Positions 21,783-32,563 are shown, counted from the stretch's first letter. The stretch is 64,000 bases of DNA from Phymorhynchus buccinoides (GCA_017654935.2 CM065695.1:32865873-32929872), one strand, 5' to 3'. The notes: generated from the sequence alone by a model not told the origin. Numbers and translations: made by a program.

Positions 21783-22245
21783 TTCGTGTCCGGCTCAGAG
21801 TTTCTGGGGATGTTTGTGAGCGTTGGACCGTCCAGGGTCAGTCAGGATGTTTTTTATTGCCCCCTTATTGTCCCCTTCATCACCGTCAGCGGCTCAGAGT
21901 TTCTGGGGATGTTTGTGGGCGTTGGACCGTCCAGGGTCAGTCATGATGTTTTTTATTGCCCCCTTATTGTCCCCTTCATCACCGTCAGCGGCTCAGAGTT
22001 TCTGGAGATGTTTGTGAGCGTTGGACCGTCCAGGGTCAGTCATGATGTTTTTTATTGCCCCCTTATTGTCCCCCTCATCACCGTCAGCGGCTCAGAGTTT
22101 CTGGGGATGTTTGTGAGCGTTGGACCGTCCAGGGTCAGTCAGGATGTTTTTTATTGCCCCCTTATTGTCCCCTTCATCACCGTCAGCGGCTCAGAGTTTC
22201 TGGGGATGTTTGTGAGCGTTGGACCGTCCAGGGTCAGTCAGGATG
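21783..22245 (+). repeat. Junction array J5: five 99-bp copies of the AFG3L2 Walker A exon 3' end
   Basis: Copies start at 21792, 21891, 21990, 22089 and 22188, a period of exactly 99 bp. Each carries GGCTCAGAGTTTCTGG...ACCGTCCAGG (SEFLGMFVSVGPSR, the residues just before VRDMF of the next exon), the donor GTCAGT, a pyrimidine-rich stretch and CACCGTCAG, which can act as an acceptor. Because 99 is a multiple of three the array reads as one open frame. The flanks (TTGCTGCTGTT, GACTTTTGTTACTC, TGTCATTTGCC) are themselves duplicated on both sides, at about 21675-21717 and 22262-22303. Confidence 0.9.
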
Positions 22246-22317
22246 GGTTTTTAAAAAATTATTGCTGCTGTTGTTGACTTTTGTTACTCTTATGTCATTT
22301 GCCAATATGTCAGAAAT

Positions 22318-22490
22318 ATAGTAGATGATGGAAAGCAAAGGGAAAAGGCAGAGTCAATGAGAGGGGCAGATTAGAGTAAGTTATAAGCACAGAACTTCCA
22401 GAAAGGTGGGGAACTATTTTTACAAAAGACCCCCCTGGTATCCCCACGGGGAGAGATTCGTGGAAGGGGCAGGGTCGTCCAGCTCCCCGT
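22318..22490 (+). repeat. Interspersed repeat R2 (GTATCCCCACGGGG end), copy 1
   Basis: Blocks TAGTAGATGATGGAAAGC, AAAGGGAAAAGGCAGAGTC, CACAGAACTTCCAGAA and GGTATCCCCACGGGG are shared with 42751-42930, 50661-50840, 58158-58395 and 60755-61082. Confidence 0.75.
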
Positions 22491-22551
22491 ATGGAGGCAC
22501 AAGGCATCCACCCACTGCCCAGACCTTATCTTCTAACATGTGGACTAAAAT

Positions 22552-23101
22552 TTAACCCTCTGGCTCCCCTTCACTCGAACAAAGTCGAGTGCCCATATTC
22601 ATTATTGCCCAAGTCAAGGGGAGTAACTCCGAATGTCACACCAATTTTTTTAATAAAAAAAGCACCCAGAATAAAGTCTAACTCGCCTTTAATTTCTGAA
22701 AAATGCGTATTGAATAGCAATGATGATATTTTCATTCGAAAGCTAACACAATGTCATACAACAAACCATGAATTAGAAGAAAAAATCCGTAATAGCACTC
22801 CAAACATCGAATCGGGTCAATACTGCTCATGTCACGTGAAAACCAAAAAAAAAATTGGCGTAACTTTGAAAAATCAGTTCAAAAAGACAAGTGGGTGCTT
22901 TCCCTTGCTGTAAAAGACAAAAACGGAACAGGGAGAGTCAGGAACAGGAAGACCTAACTTAGTATATTGCATTGTGGGTAGGGCGAAAGTGAAAGTGAAA
23001 GTACTAGACCTGGCGTTCAGCGGGCGCAATCGGCGTTAACGGGAACCAGGGAAGGAAAAACATTTGGTCGGATTTGGCGTCTGCAGCTGCGAGAGGGTTA
23101 A
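22552..23101. mobile_element. TTAA-flanked element, about 550 bp
   Basis: It starts TTAACCCTCTGGC and ends GAGAGGGTTAA, both bounded by TTAA. The ends match only over about 10 bp. The interior ORF (22491-22913) has no recognised domain. A similar left end lies at about 19892, cut by the gap. Confidence 0.45.
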
Positions 23102-23426
23102 GAAATATGTGCAAAATGTGCATGAATTATGCATGGGAAGTTTGGTTTATAATTTCATTGAAAAAGATTTGAGACAAGGGTTCAGGACTATTAATATCAA
23201 CTTTCTGCAAACGAACCAGAAGAGTTGAAATTGAGCCTGCAAAAAGCAAAGCCATGAATAATAATTTTGCTTTTTAAAGAATATGCCTTTCAGTTTCAGT
23301 TTATTTTTAATCTGATTTCCCTTTTCAAGAGGCTTACACCTTAAAATTCTGTTGTTTTTTTATATAGAAAACTAGTCAAGAATCAACTCAGTTGTGACAA
23401 TCTTTGTTTGTATGTGATGGTATCAG

Positions 23427-23580
23427 GTGCGAGACATGTTTGCCACGGCCAGAAAGAACGCCCCCTGCATTCTCTTCGTGGACGAGGTAGACGCGGTGGG
23501 TCGCAAGCGAGGCGGACGAAACTTTGGGGGCCAGAGCGAGCAGGAGAACACGCTGAACCAACTGCTGGTGGAAATGGACG
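23427..23580 (+). CDS. AFG3L2: AFG3L2 exon: Walker B and following AAA core
   Basis: AFG3L2 is the subunit of the hexameric m-AAA protease in the mitochondrial inner membrane, an ATP-driven quality-control and processing enzyme that needs a zinc protease domain. This 154-nt exon encodes [17 protein letters not shown], then [18 protein letters not shown] with the Walker B acidic pair DE, and [17 protein letters not shown]. Phase 0 to 1, donor GTAGGT. It is nearly identical to animal AFG3L2; AFG3L1 cannot be excluded. The upstream ATP-binding exon is the broken one at 21365-21660. Confidence 0.93.
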
Positions 23581-23669
23581 GTAGGTGAAAAGTGTTGTGT
23601 GCATGGGTGAAAGTAATTTTAGGTATGCTCTTGACATCAGCAGTGATGTCCTGACATCGGACATTGTCC

Positions 23670-24505
23670 TAGACCTGCTTACCTTTACAATTTAGCTGTA
23701 ATTTTTACGAAACAAAAATCAAATTACGATAATTACGGCGGAGAAAAAAACACACGAAAAAAACACCCCATCACTACAGTTGCGTCGGCAAACGATGCTT
23801 TTTAAACAATGCGGTGAAAAGTCATTCCGGTTCCCAGCATACAACGCGCGCGTCAATTTCTTTTCATTCTGTTTCAAGATGGCGTCAAAGCGACCGCGTG
23901 GTGAGAGTTCCAGGTCAAATGATCCAAAATCTGATGGAAAGACACCAAAGAAAAGGCAAATACATGGTTTAAACAAGCGCGAAATCGCAATAGTTTGTGG
24001 CACGCTGTCTATTTTTACCACTCCAATCATGAGTCACCTCCCCTGGCTTTTCAATAATTTTAATCTGTAAACCAGAATGTTATCTCTGCACCATTTCGTA
24101 ACTTTTTATATCTTTTGGAAAACATTTAAAACTATGTATCCTACTTATACTCATCAAAAGAAGCACCGCATACTCGTCGTGTCTGTTGTAGTGTCTGTAT
24201 TACGTATGTTTATTATTTTGTACGCTTTTAAAATACATCATTTTAAAGAGCGGCCTCAATTTGAAGTGTAGCCTCGATTTGAAGTGCGACAATTTTGGAC
24301 CGACCGACAGACAGACAGACAGACAGACCGACCGACCGACAAAGTGAGTTATAGGTTTGTGGCTTGAGCCACAAACAAAAATGTTTTTAAAGGTCTCCCA
24401 GTGCACTATTGCTTGCATATAATTGTGTAATTACAAGTACTTTTCTTGTTAATCGGGTTTTGTGAAGAAAAAGAATCAGCTGCAAAATAGGGGTAAACAG
24501 GTCTG
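23670..24505. mobile_element. MITE family B, copy B4, with a nested repeat
   Basis: It begins TAGACCTGCTTACC and ends GGGTAAACAGGTCTG. The flanks TTGTCC (23664-23669 and 24506-24511) match perfectly. An ATG at 23879 opens MASKRPRGESSRSNDPK and a basic stretch, possibly a remnant of a transposase N-terminus. From about 23975 to 24378 it contains a repeat also found alone at 27060-27485. Confidence 0.8.
23975..24378. repeat. Interspersed repeat with (GACA)n end, copy 1
   Basis: It runs from ACAAGCGCGAAATCG through TGTATCCTACTTATACTC and TGAAGTGCGACAATTTTGG to GACAGACAGACAGACA and TTTGTGGCTTGAGCCACAAA, a terminal palindrome. Confidence 0.75.
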
Positions 24506-24834
24506 TTGTCCTATTAACATTGAAAATGTCCTATTGTGTTCTTCCCTGTCAGGACAAATGTCGGATTAAGTTTTTAACACTGGCACGCTTTGTCTTATTG
24601 ATGTTTGTAAGAGCCAGGACATTGTCCTATTGATTTCTCTTGACTCAGGACAGTTTATCCTGTTGCTTTTCAATCCTCGGTGCGTCACTAATCAGGGTTG
24701 AGAAAGTTGATGGAAAGAGTCTTCAGGTTTGGCCATCTTGTCATCCGAACCACGGTTTAAAAAAAAATCAAACATTTCTGCCAACATTGATGGCAGATTA
24801 AAACAAGACGAAAGACAAAGAATTCTCACACAGG

Positions 24835-25560
24835 TTTTAAAACTTCAATGCTCCATGATTTGACTAGGTTTCAAAACTCAGAGGACCTTGTTTATTTTTA
24901 TGAAAGAAATTGTCATTCAGTGCTCCATGACTCTCGACAGGGTTCAACACTCAGAGCACCTTGTTTATTTTTATGAAAGAAATTGTCATTCAATGCTCCA
25001 TGATTCTTGACTAGGGCTCAAACACTCAGAGCACCTTGTTTATTTTTGTAAAAATAAATTGTGATACAATACTCCATGATTCTCAACAGGTTTCAACACT
25101 CAGAGCGCCGTGTTTGTTTTTGTCAAAATAAATTGTCATTCAATGCTCCATGACTTGACAGGGTTCAACACTCAGAGCACCATGTTTATTTTTGATTGGC
25201 TTAAACTGCTTCCTTCTCAGGAAGGAAATCCTTTTCTTGAAAAATCGGTATAGACGGAATTCCGTTTAAAAAAAAATTTTTTCAACAACCAAATAATAAA
25301 AACTGGAAAAAACAGCTTTGCTGTAAGCGACCCGATTGCCGTTGTATAAGAGCCCCGATTATGCATCCAAATTGATTAAAAGTGCTTAGCTTCATGGGGG
25401 CGTTCCTCCATTTCCTTTTTTTTTTTAAATTGTCAGGTTTAACCCTTGTTTTTGTCAAAAGAAACTGTCATGCAATACTCCATGATTCATGACAGGGTTC
25501 AACACTCAGAGCACCTTGTTTATTTTTGTCAAAAGAAATTGTCATACACTAATACTCCGT
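24835..25560 (+). repeat. Junction array J6: tandem copies of the acceptor of the AFG3L2 SRH exon
   Basis: The unit TCAATGCTCCATGA...GACAG|GGTTCAACACTCAGAG...CACCTTGTTTATTTTT is repeated about every 74 bp, with intron/exon joints near 24866, 24940, 25014, 25089, 25161 and 25495. The true exon at 26163 begins in the same way. Each copy therefore carries the AG acceptor and the first 18-20 exon bases (GFNTQS). About 240 bp of other sequence split the array at 25190-25440. Confidence 0.9.
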
Positions 25561-26162
25561 GACCTGGGAGTCTGGTGGTGTGAGGTCTTGTAGGGGAGGT
25601 TCCACTGTACTAAGAGATCTTTAGATGTATAGGCTAAATGAAAATGTGTTAAATGAACTGGAGGCAGGAGAGAGACAGAGAGAGTTTGTGTGTGTGTGGA
25701 TGTGTGTGTGTGTGGCGTTTTTGTTTGTGTGTGAGAGATAGAGAGAATATGAATGAGTGTATCCGCTTCTATGTTTCCTGTTTGATGTATGCGTGTTTGC
25801 TTAAAAATGGAAAAAAACAACCTCTTGCTAATTATCATTTATATAACAGAAAATTTCCAAACCTTTCATTCAATGCTCAATATATCTTGTTAGTTCATTC
25901 ATTCATCATGAAATGTACAGTCTGTAGCCATTCTGATTTTTCACTCTTTCAACTCAGAAAAACAAAAACACAAGGATGGTTTGTAATTTTCTTTTTTCTT
26001 TTTTTTTTCTGTCCGAATCTTGTAATGTATGCATGTATGTAAATATGTATTGAATATTGAAGCATGCATTGATGAATGAGTGTGAGTAAGAAAGAAGGAA
26101 TTGTAGAGTGGAAGGATGAGAGAGGGAAAATGTTATAAACAATACTCCGTGACCCTCGACAG

Positions 26163-26292
26163 GGTTCAACACACAGAGCGGAGTGGTGGTGCTGGCAGCC
26201 ACCAATCGTGTGGACATCCTAGACCCCGCCCTCCTTCGCCCCGGCCGCTTCGACCGACAGATCTTCGTCCCTCTGCCTGACATTAAGGGCAG
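26163..26292 (+). CDS. AFG3L2: AFG3L2 exon: second region of homology (SRH)
   Basis: 130 nt, phase 1 to 2, after CTCGACAG. It encodes [33 protein letters not shown] and [11 protein letters not shown]. The paired arginines of RPGRFDR are the arginine fingers that act on the neighbouring subunit. Donor AG|GTAAGG. The upstream intron holds at least six copies of its first bases. Confidence 0.93.
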
Positions 26293-26379
26293 GTAAGGCA
26301 GCTGGCACTTCTTCTTTTTGTCATTTTGTTCCTCGTTATCTCCCTTTTGGGCTCACTCGTGTTAACGAATCTGTGTGTG

Positions 26380-26545
26380 TTGTGTCCGTGGTCTAATCTC
26401 CAAACTTTAACGTTGGCATTTTCTCGGGAAATAGAAGGCATAGTCACAAAGTGAGTCTATAGTATGATTGTTGTTCGGTTGTGTGTGTTGTGTCCGTGGT
26501 CTAATGTCCAAACTTTAACGTTGTCATTTTCTCTGGAACTAGAAG
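26380..26545 (+). repeat. Two-copy tandem repeat in the AFG3L2 intron
   Basis: GTGTGTTGTGTCCGTGGTC + TAATxTCCAAACTTTAACGT + CATTTTCTC occurs twice, about 110 bp apart. It contains no visible exon sequence. Confidence 0.8.
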
Positions 26546-26984
26546 GCATACATTGTTCAAACTTTGCACACATATAGATGTCTATGCAAGCTTTCAAACA
26601 ATAATGATTTGAATAATTAAATACTTAAAACAACACTGTAAACAGATAACAAACAGATAACATTTTAGATTAGTGGGTTAGAGAGTATTCAGCAGGCAAC
26701 ATGAGTTAAGAAACTCCTCAACACTGAAAGCCTCGATGGCTTATTGGTCTGTCGTGCCAATGGTTCCGGGTCCCATTGGCACTTTTTTTTCTTTCTTCTT
26801 TTTAAAAATTTGTATCCATTAACGATAGTTTCATTTGTACTTTAAAATTTTATTGGCAATCTTGTACTTTAGACACCCCCCTCAATCTTTGTTGTTGTTG
26901 TCCCACATGTTCCTGTTCAAGTGAGCCTTGAAGGCTTTGCCCCTTGTTTTGTTCTGTTTTCTGCTTCTGACTTTGGCAGTTAGT

Positions 26985-27022
26985 TCTGTTAGATCTTTGT
27001 CCCTCTGCCTGATCTGTTTATT
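26985..27022 (+). repeat. Displaced fragment of the AFG3L2 SRH exon end
   Basis: TTAGATCTTTGTCCCTCTGC followed by CTGAT matches exon bases for RQIFVPLPD (CAGATCTTCGTCCCTCTGCC at about 26260-26280) about 730 bp after the true exon. Confidence 0.6.
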
Positions 27023-27059
27023 GCTTTTTTGTTTGGAGGAAGGAAAAGAATGATCTAAA

Positions 27060-27485
27060 AAAACAAGCGCGAAATCGATATAGTTTGTGGCACGCGGTCT
27101 ATTTTTACCACTCCAATCATGAGTCACCTCCCCTGGCTTTTCAATATTTTAATCTGTAAACCAGAATGTTATCTCTGCACCCTTTCGTAACTTTTTATAT
27201 CTTTTGGAAAACATTTAAAACTATGTATCCTACTTATACTCATCAAAAGAAGCACTGCATACTCGTCGTGTCTGTTGTAGTGTCTGTATTACGTATGTTT
27301 ATTATTTTGTACGCTTTAAAAATACATCATTTTAAAGTGCGGCCTCAATTTGAAGTGTAGCCTCGATTTGAAGTGCGACAATTTTGTCAAAATGTGCGAC
27401 AATTTTGGACCGACCGACCGACAGACAGACAGACAGAAAGACCGACAGACAAAGTGAGTTATAGGTTTGTGGCTTGAACCACAAA
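27060..27485. repeat. Interspersed repeat with (GACA)n end, copy 2
   Basis: Same blocks as 23975-24378, including the GACAGACAGACAGACA run and the TTTGTGGCTTGAACCACAAA palindrome; about 95% alike by eye. A fragment also occurs at about 52335-52370. Confidence 0.8.
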
Positions 27486-28019
27486 CAAAAAGAGTTCTGA
27501 ATCGGAAACAGCAAAGACAGGACAGGAGAAGGAGGGAGAGGGTGGGTTAGTACTTTTCAGGCTTTGTATCGCCAAAAGCAGCCTTTAATCTGATCGAATA
27601 AAATCAGATCTTTTGCCTTGTACCTTAAGCGCATTTGTTGCCCAAAACACCAATATTTAATCTTTTGTTTGTTTGTTTTGTTGGTGAATTGCATTTTTAA
27701 GAAAATTAGAGATGCATATGTATCTCCTTAATGAACAGAAAGTATGAGAGAGAGACTAAGGTGTGTATGTGTGTGTATGTGCAAGGGTGCAACCTTTCCT
27801 GGTATACAAGGATTTCCTGTTTTTGAATTTTACCAGAAAAGGAAGTTCCTTTTTTTAAATTTGTCAAACAAGATCTTTGTGTGTCTACTGTATTTTTCAA
27901 ACACTTTAAAATAAGCAGTTGTATAAATTGTAAAAACAAGCAAACTAAATTGCCTTCATAGATCAATTTTTGCTTCAGCTGCAGGGGGATATTACCCCTG
28001 GATCCCGGCCTTGTAGTTG

Positions 28020-28100
28020 CACCCGTGTGTGTGTGTGTGTGTGTGCGTGTGCGTGTGCGTGCGTGTGCGTGCGTGTGCGTGCGTGCGTGCGTGCGTGCGT
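28020..28100. repeat. (GT)n/(GTGC)n microsatellite
   Basis: GTGTGTGT passes into GTGCGTGC runs; Z-DNA-prone. Confidence 0.9.
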
Positions 28101-28243
28101 GTGCATACACATGTACGTGTGAGGACATTGTGCAACATGTGTATGTGGACAAATACTGCAACGTGTTTAAAGCACACACACACAAGTTCAATAAAATGAA
28201 ACACATAAAGCGTGAAAGAGAAAATTTCGTGTTTATGTTTCAG

Positions 28244-28341
28244 AGCGTCCATATTCAAAGTTCACCTGAGTCCACTGAAGACAGAAGTGAACAAACTGGA
28301 GCTGGCCAGAAAGATGGCAGCACTCACGCCAGGTTTCTCAG
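28244..28341 (+). CDS. AFG3L2: AFG3L2 exon: start of the AAA lid domain
   Basis: 98 nt, phase 2 to 1, after TTATGTTTCAG. It encodes [18 protein letters not shown] and [15 protein letters not shown]. This is the alpha-helical lid after the SRH. Donor GTTAGT. Confidence 0.9.
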
Positions 28342-28467
28342 GTTAGTCGGTGAGCATTTTGGCTGCTGACTATGTGCAGTCATTCCCAGGTATACCGGTT
28401 ATTCCCTGGTATTCCAGTACTTCCAGGATCGTCCAACTATCTTTATAATTTATTAATGTCCCATATG

Positions 28468-29147
28468 CAGACCTGCCAACCTTTCCGCTTTGAGCGGAAT
28501 TTCTTCCGCTCAGACTACATTTCTTCCACCCTTCCGCTCAAGTCCATAAAATTCTGCTTTCAAAACTTTATTTTTTGTTGTGTGTAACACACAAATTCAT
28601 CGTCTTATATACAGAGCAGCACAGCTGCTGTGCGTATAACTGACTTTCCAGTTTCTGTTTGTGCACTTCCATCAAGATGGTGATGGACAAATCGATGTGT
28701 GTGAGACTGGGGAGAAAAGAAAGAGAATAGATCAATATTTCTGCCAAGATATCTGTGCATTAAGAAATCAAGAAAGTATGCATCATGCTTGATGTATGAT
28801 GTGCTCACTACACTAAAAGTCTCCTATGGAGGGTGTCAAGATATCAAATGCCACATTATTTCTCAATGTCTTATCGAAACTGCAAACTCCCAGACATCTT
28901 GGTCTGCTCTAAAAAGAAGGGCAGAGGAACAAACCAAAAGCTTCTATTGTGTTAGGAATAGTTGTGACACTTCCAGACAAGACTTGTTTTAAACAAGACA
29001 AGTTCACAAGGATGAAAATTGCTTCCTTCAAATTATGTTTACATGCAAAAGGTAAGATGCTGCATCAAAATTCTTCTCAGCTCCCCAAAATTCCTCTTTC
29101 CTGCTACAAATATTCCTCTTTGGTCTGTTAGGGGGTTGGCATGTCTG
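28468..29147. mobile_element. MITE family B, copy B3
   Basis: It starts CAGACCTGCCAACC and ends GGTTGGCATGTCTG, flanked by CATATG at 28462-28467 and 29148-29153. Internal sequence near 28540-28640 (CCATAAAATTCTG, GAGCAGCACAGCTGCTGTG) is related to 44320-44450. No transposase seen. Confidence 0.85.
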
Positions 29148-29607
29148 CATATGTGCCTGTTCCAGGCCGGAGGACATTAAACAGACTTTTCATCATCATG
29201 TATCTGCAGTGTCTGTTGCGTGTTGAGTTTATTCCCTAACACTATTGTGACAGATTGTGTGACTATTGTGTTGGTTAGGTGTGTGGCTAATGAATTCATT
29301 CTCTATTTCTGTGCATTTTTTCAATCAGAATATGCACACCAAAAAAAACAAGGTAGGTAGATTCAATAAGACAGGTTGGAAATATTTACTCAGCAAAATG
29401 ATGAATTTTGGTGTTTTACGTCCTCTCGACCCGGGTAGGCACATATGGGACATTTACTCAGCAAAATAAAAAATAAATCTAATTTCTCCAATGGTCTGAG
29501 AATTAAAAGCAAACACAGGTTTTGTACCATTTTATGCCATCAAAACAACATCATGCAACCCAGCGAGGATGGAGGTGGCATTCACGATTACAATCATGGC
29601 CCGTTAG

Positions 29608-30000
29608 GGGTGTGTTAATAGAAACTGTTCGGAAATAATTAAGGGGAGTAATTTCATGGTGTGGGAGTGATCTTGCCTAATTCAATCAGTCAAACAGGGG
29701 AAGTTACTCTACCATCAGGTAGATCCCCAGATCTCGCCTCGCGCGTTTGAGTAGACATATAGCACTTAGAACACTGTGCGTCATTCTAAAATTGATGTCA
29801 TTTATATTTTTACGTCACATTTTGCAAGTTCTATCATTTTTCTAAGCAAATGTTTGCAAGTTCGACTTGCATCCTGCGGTTTCAAGCTTCAACGCCATGC
29901 CGCAATGGTTGCTATGGTTTTGACCGAGTAAGTCGAGGTAATCAACTCTAATTTTTACGAAGTGCTCTCCCCTAGCTTTTTCCGAAAATCGTCTATTTGT
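29608..30000. repeat. Interspersed repeat R5, copy 1
   Basis: Shared blocks GTTCGGAAATAATTAAGGGG, AGTAATTTCATGGTGTG, GCATCCTGCGGTTTCAAGC and TACGAAGTGCTCTCCCCTA recur at 34563-34955. Confidence 0.7.
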
Positions 30001-30005
30001 ATAAA

Positions 30006-30143
30006 ATGTCGGTTATAAAGGGCACTGGAATTGCCACTATATGGGGTGAAGCTGCTTTGGTTGCATCTATGACAAACTTTGATTCTGGTGGTGCGATATT
30101 AGGTATTATGTACTTTATAGTCACAGTCTTTATACTCATATGA
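30006..30143 (+). CDS. Small ORF of 45 residues, hydrophobic C-terminus
   Basis: ATG at 30006 to TGA at 30143 gives a peptide starting MSVIKGTGIATIWGEAA and ending in GAILGIMYFIVTVFILI, a plausible single membrane segment. I do not recognise it. It lies in an AFG3L2 intron after repeat R5. It could be a small membrane protein, a transposon remnant or chance. Confidence 0.2.
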   Translation: MSVIKGTGIATIWGEAALVASMTNFDSGGAILGIMYFIVTVFILI

Positions 30144-30748
30144 CGTAAATTTTATGTTTTGTTATGTAAGGCCCCCCCCCCAAAAAAAAAGTTGGTTTCC
30201 TGTTTCCCGACCGACCCTAGTTTTTGGCCGCCGACCCTAAACTTTTTTTGGACGATTGGGAAAAAAACTAAAAAACAAACCAAAAAAAAATAAGCAAGCA
30301 AACAGAAGCATAAAACACAGCATGCTTTTCTGCCCCATTCTGGCTTCATAAAGTTTGGCCCACTGTAGCGACCTACCCTTCCTTTTTCCAGCAAAGTTCT
30401 CATCTCAGCCAGCACCGCTGCTGTTCTAATTTTAAACTCGCCACTGCCTCTGCCACCAGAGAGAGAGAGAGAGACTGTTATCTCTATTCAGCCAATAGGG
30501 GAGAGGTAACTGAAAGGTCAGAAAGGCCTTGAAGGCAGCAGGAGAGAAAAAAAAGAGAGGTCTATTTTTAGCGGTCTGACTGCTGCTGGAAAATGGGAAG
30601 GCTTAGGGCCTAGGCAGTGAAATCTGGGTCTAACTTTCTGATGCTGAGAATGTGAGCTGTGAAAACATCATAAATGCAAAAGTGTATACACTTGTTTTGT
30701 TTTATTAAAATATATAAATATATTCACACACATGGACCGAACACAAAT

Positions 30749-30995
30749 TTAACCCTTTCACCGCCAGCCATATTTCAGCCAAACTTTTCCAATAAATTTA
30801 CCTGGGTAGAGAACAAAATCCGTCTGCAGTATTGGGGATTCTTCTGTGAAATATATAAAATAAGGTCTACCCTTATTTCCCCAAACTAAAACAATAGGGT
30901 CTTTGGATAATAGACCCCAATTGGATGCCTTTTAGTGACATAGGTATTATAATCACTTTGGTGCTAAAATGCGACTTTGATGGTGAAAGGGTTAA
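30749..30995. mobile_element. TTAA MITE family C, copy C2
   Basis: TTAA, CCCTTTCACCGCCA ... GATGGTGAAAGGG, TTAA. Same interior as C1. Confidence 0.85.
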
Positions 30996-31008
30996 AAAAC
31001 AACCCTAG

Positions 31009-31239
<231 letters not shown>

Positions 31240-31257
31240 TAGCCAACAGTTATTATT

Positions 31258-31470
31258 AGGTACTTTATGGTCTCTGTGAAATTCGGGTTGCTCCCATGTG
31301 AAGAGTGCGTCGCAGCCAGAGGCGCACCACCCAATTTTTTTAAACAATTTTCGCACTCGATTTTTGTGTGACTGATGAGGGGGTGGGAGGGTGGTGGTGG
31401 TAGATTTTGACCAAATGACAACTTTTTCGTTGCCACTGGGTTTAGCGTATGCTAAGTGCATGGGCACACG

Positions 31471-31501
<31 letters not shown>

Positions 31502-31620
31502 TCCACGTTCAGACCGTAAGGCCTAGTGCAAAGTGAGAGGAAAAATCCCCTGTACACAGGTTCGAACTTGGGTTTACTTGACACGAGGCGAACGCGCTAC
31601 CACTGTGCCACTCTACACCG
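31258..31620 (-). mobile_element. tRNA-derived SINE, copy S1
   Basis: Left end TCTGTGAAATTCGGGTTGC; right, in the minus sense, the tRNA-like head (complement of CACAGGTTCGAACTTGG, then CTACCACTGTGCCACTC). The middle holds CCGAAAGACTCCACGTTC, the conserved SINE body. Same family as S2, S3, S4. Confidence 0.75.
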
Positions 31621-32397
31621 TGCTTTAGTTTGCAAAGCCGCCAATTTTCTGATTTTCCTCTTGAGTTGTTGGTCATTTTTTAAATCCATATTAATTTTGG
31701 TGCACACAGATGTGCATCCCTGACATTCAAAGCTCCCATCTGACATGCTACATTTACGATGAGTGCGTCACTGAAACATATTTCCCCTCATTGTTAGTTT
31801 TAAGATAGACCGCTTATGCTGGGAACCATTGTTAAAGAAACCATCGCGTATACACGGGTGCAAGGATTTCCTGTTTTTGAATTTTTACCAGAAAAGGAAT
31901 TTCCCATCTGTGAAAATCTAGCAATTTGAACTGATTAAAACTAATTTGCCCACAAACCACAATATATTCTTGACTGTTATTTGTGAAAAGTTATTTATGG
32001 TGAACTGAATTTAGCTTGAAAAAACTTCTGAAAATATAGATGAACTAAATGTTCCTCTCGAAACAGCTGTGAGACCGCGGCCTTTCATGGTTTTTTCATT
32101 TTGTGTAGTTACATGTAGTGTAGCAGGCTCTTAAGGTGGCACACTACAAAATCGTAGGGCATTTTTTGTTATTTTTGTTTCTCAGGAACTAATTAAGATA
32201 TCTACTTGAAATTTTGCTCACTGATACAGAACATTACCCTGACCATACATGCCAAATTTGAAGACTCTGTGTGAAGGCACTATGAAAGTATGGAGTCCAC
32301 CCAAAAACAATTCACACGAAAAAGTGCTCCCTCACCTGCTCTCAATTCAAGTACTGCATGTTGATGCTGATCATTTGTCCACTTTCCTAAGACATTG

Positions 32398-32563
32398 ATG
32401 AGTGCAACGGTGCTAAAATTAACATGACTGAGCTGTTAACTTGAGTTCTTTGTTTAAAGCGAGATCCTATGAATTTGTTTACTATTGTTTGACAAGAGTT
32501 TTACAAGACAAAGAACACAAGTTAACAGCTCAGTCATGTTAATTTTAGCACCATTGCACTCAT
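32398..32563. repeat. Near-perfect 56-bp inverted repeat (hairpin)
   Basis: The left arm 32398-32453 and right arm 32508-32563 pair with only two mismatches across 56 bp, with a 54-bp loop. The stem contains TTAACATGACTGAGCTGTTA. If transcribed in the AFG3L2 pre-mRNA it would form a long stable stem. It is probably a young MITE, though no target duplication was found. Confidence 0.85.

Noticed and set aside
21606..22277. 223-codon ORF with FITVSGSEFLGMFV repeats as a repeat protein
   Set aside because: It is the 99-bp junction array of an AFG3L2 exon read through introns; the repeats contain splice sites and the frame is open only because 99 is divisible by three.
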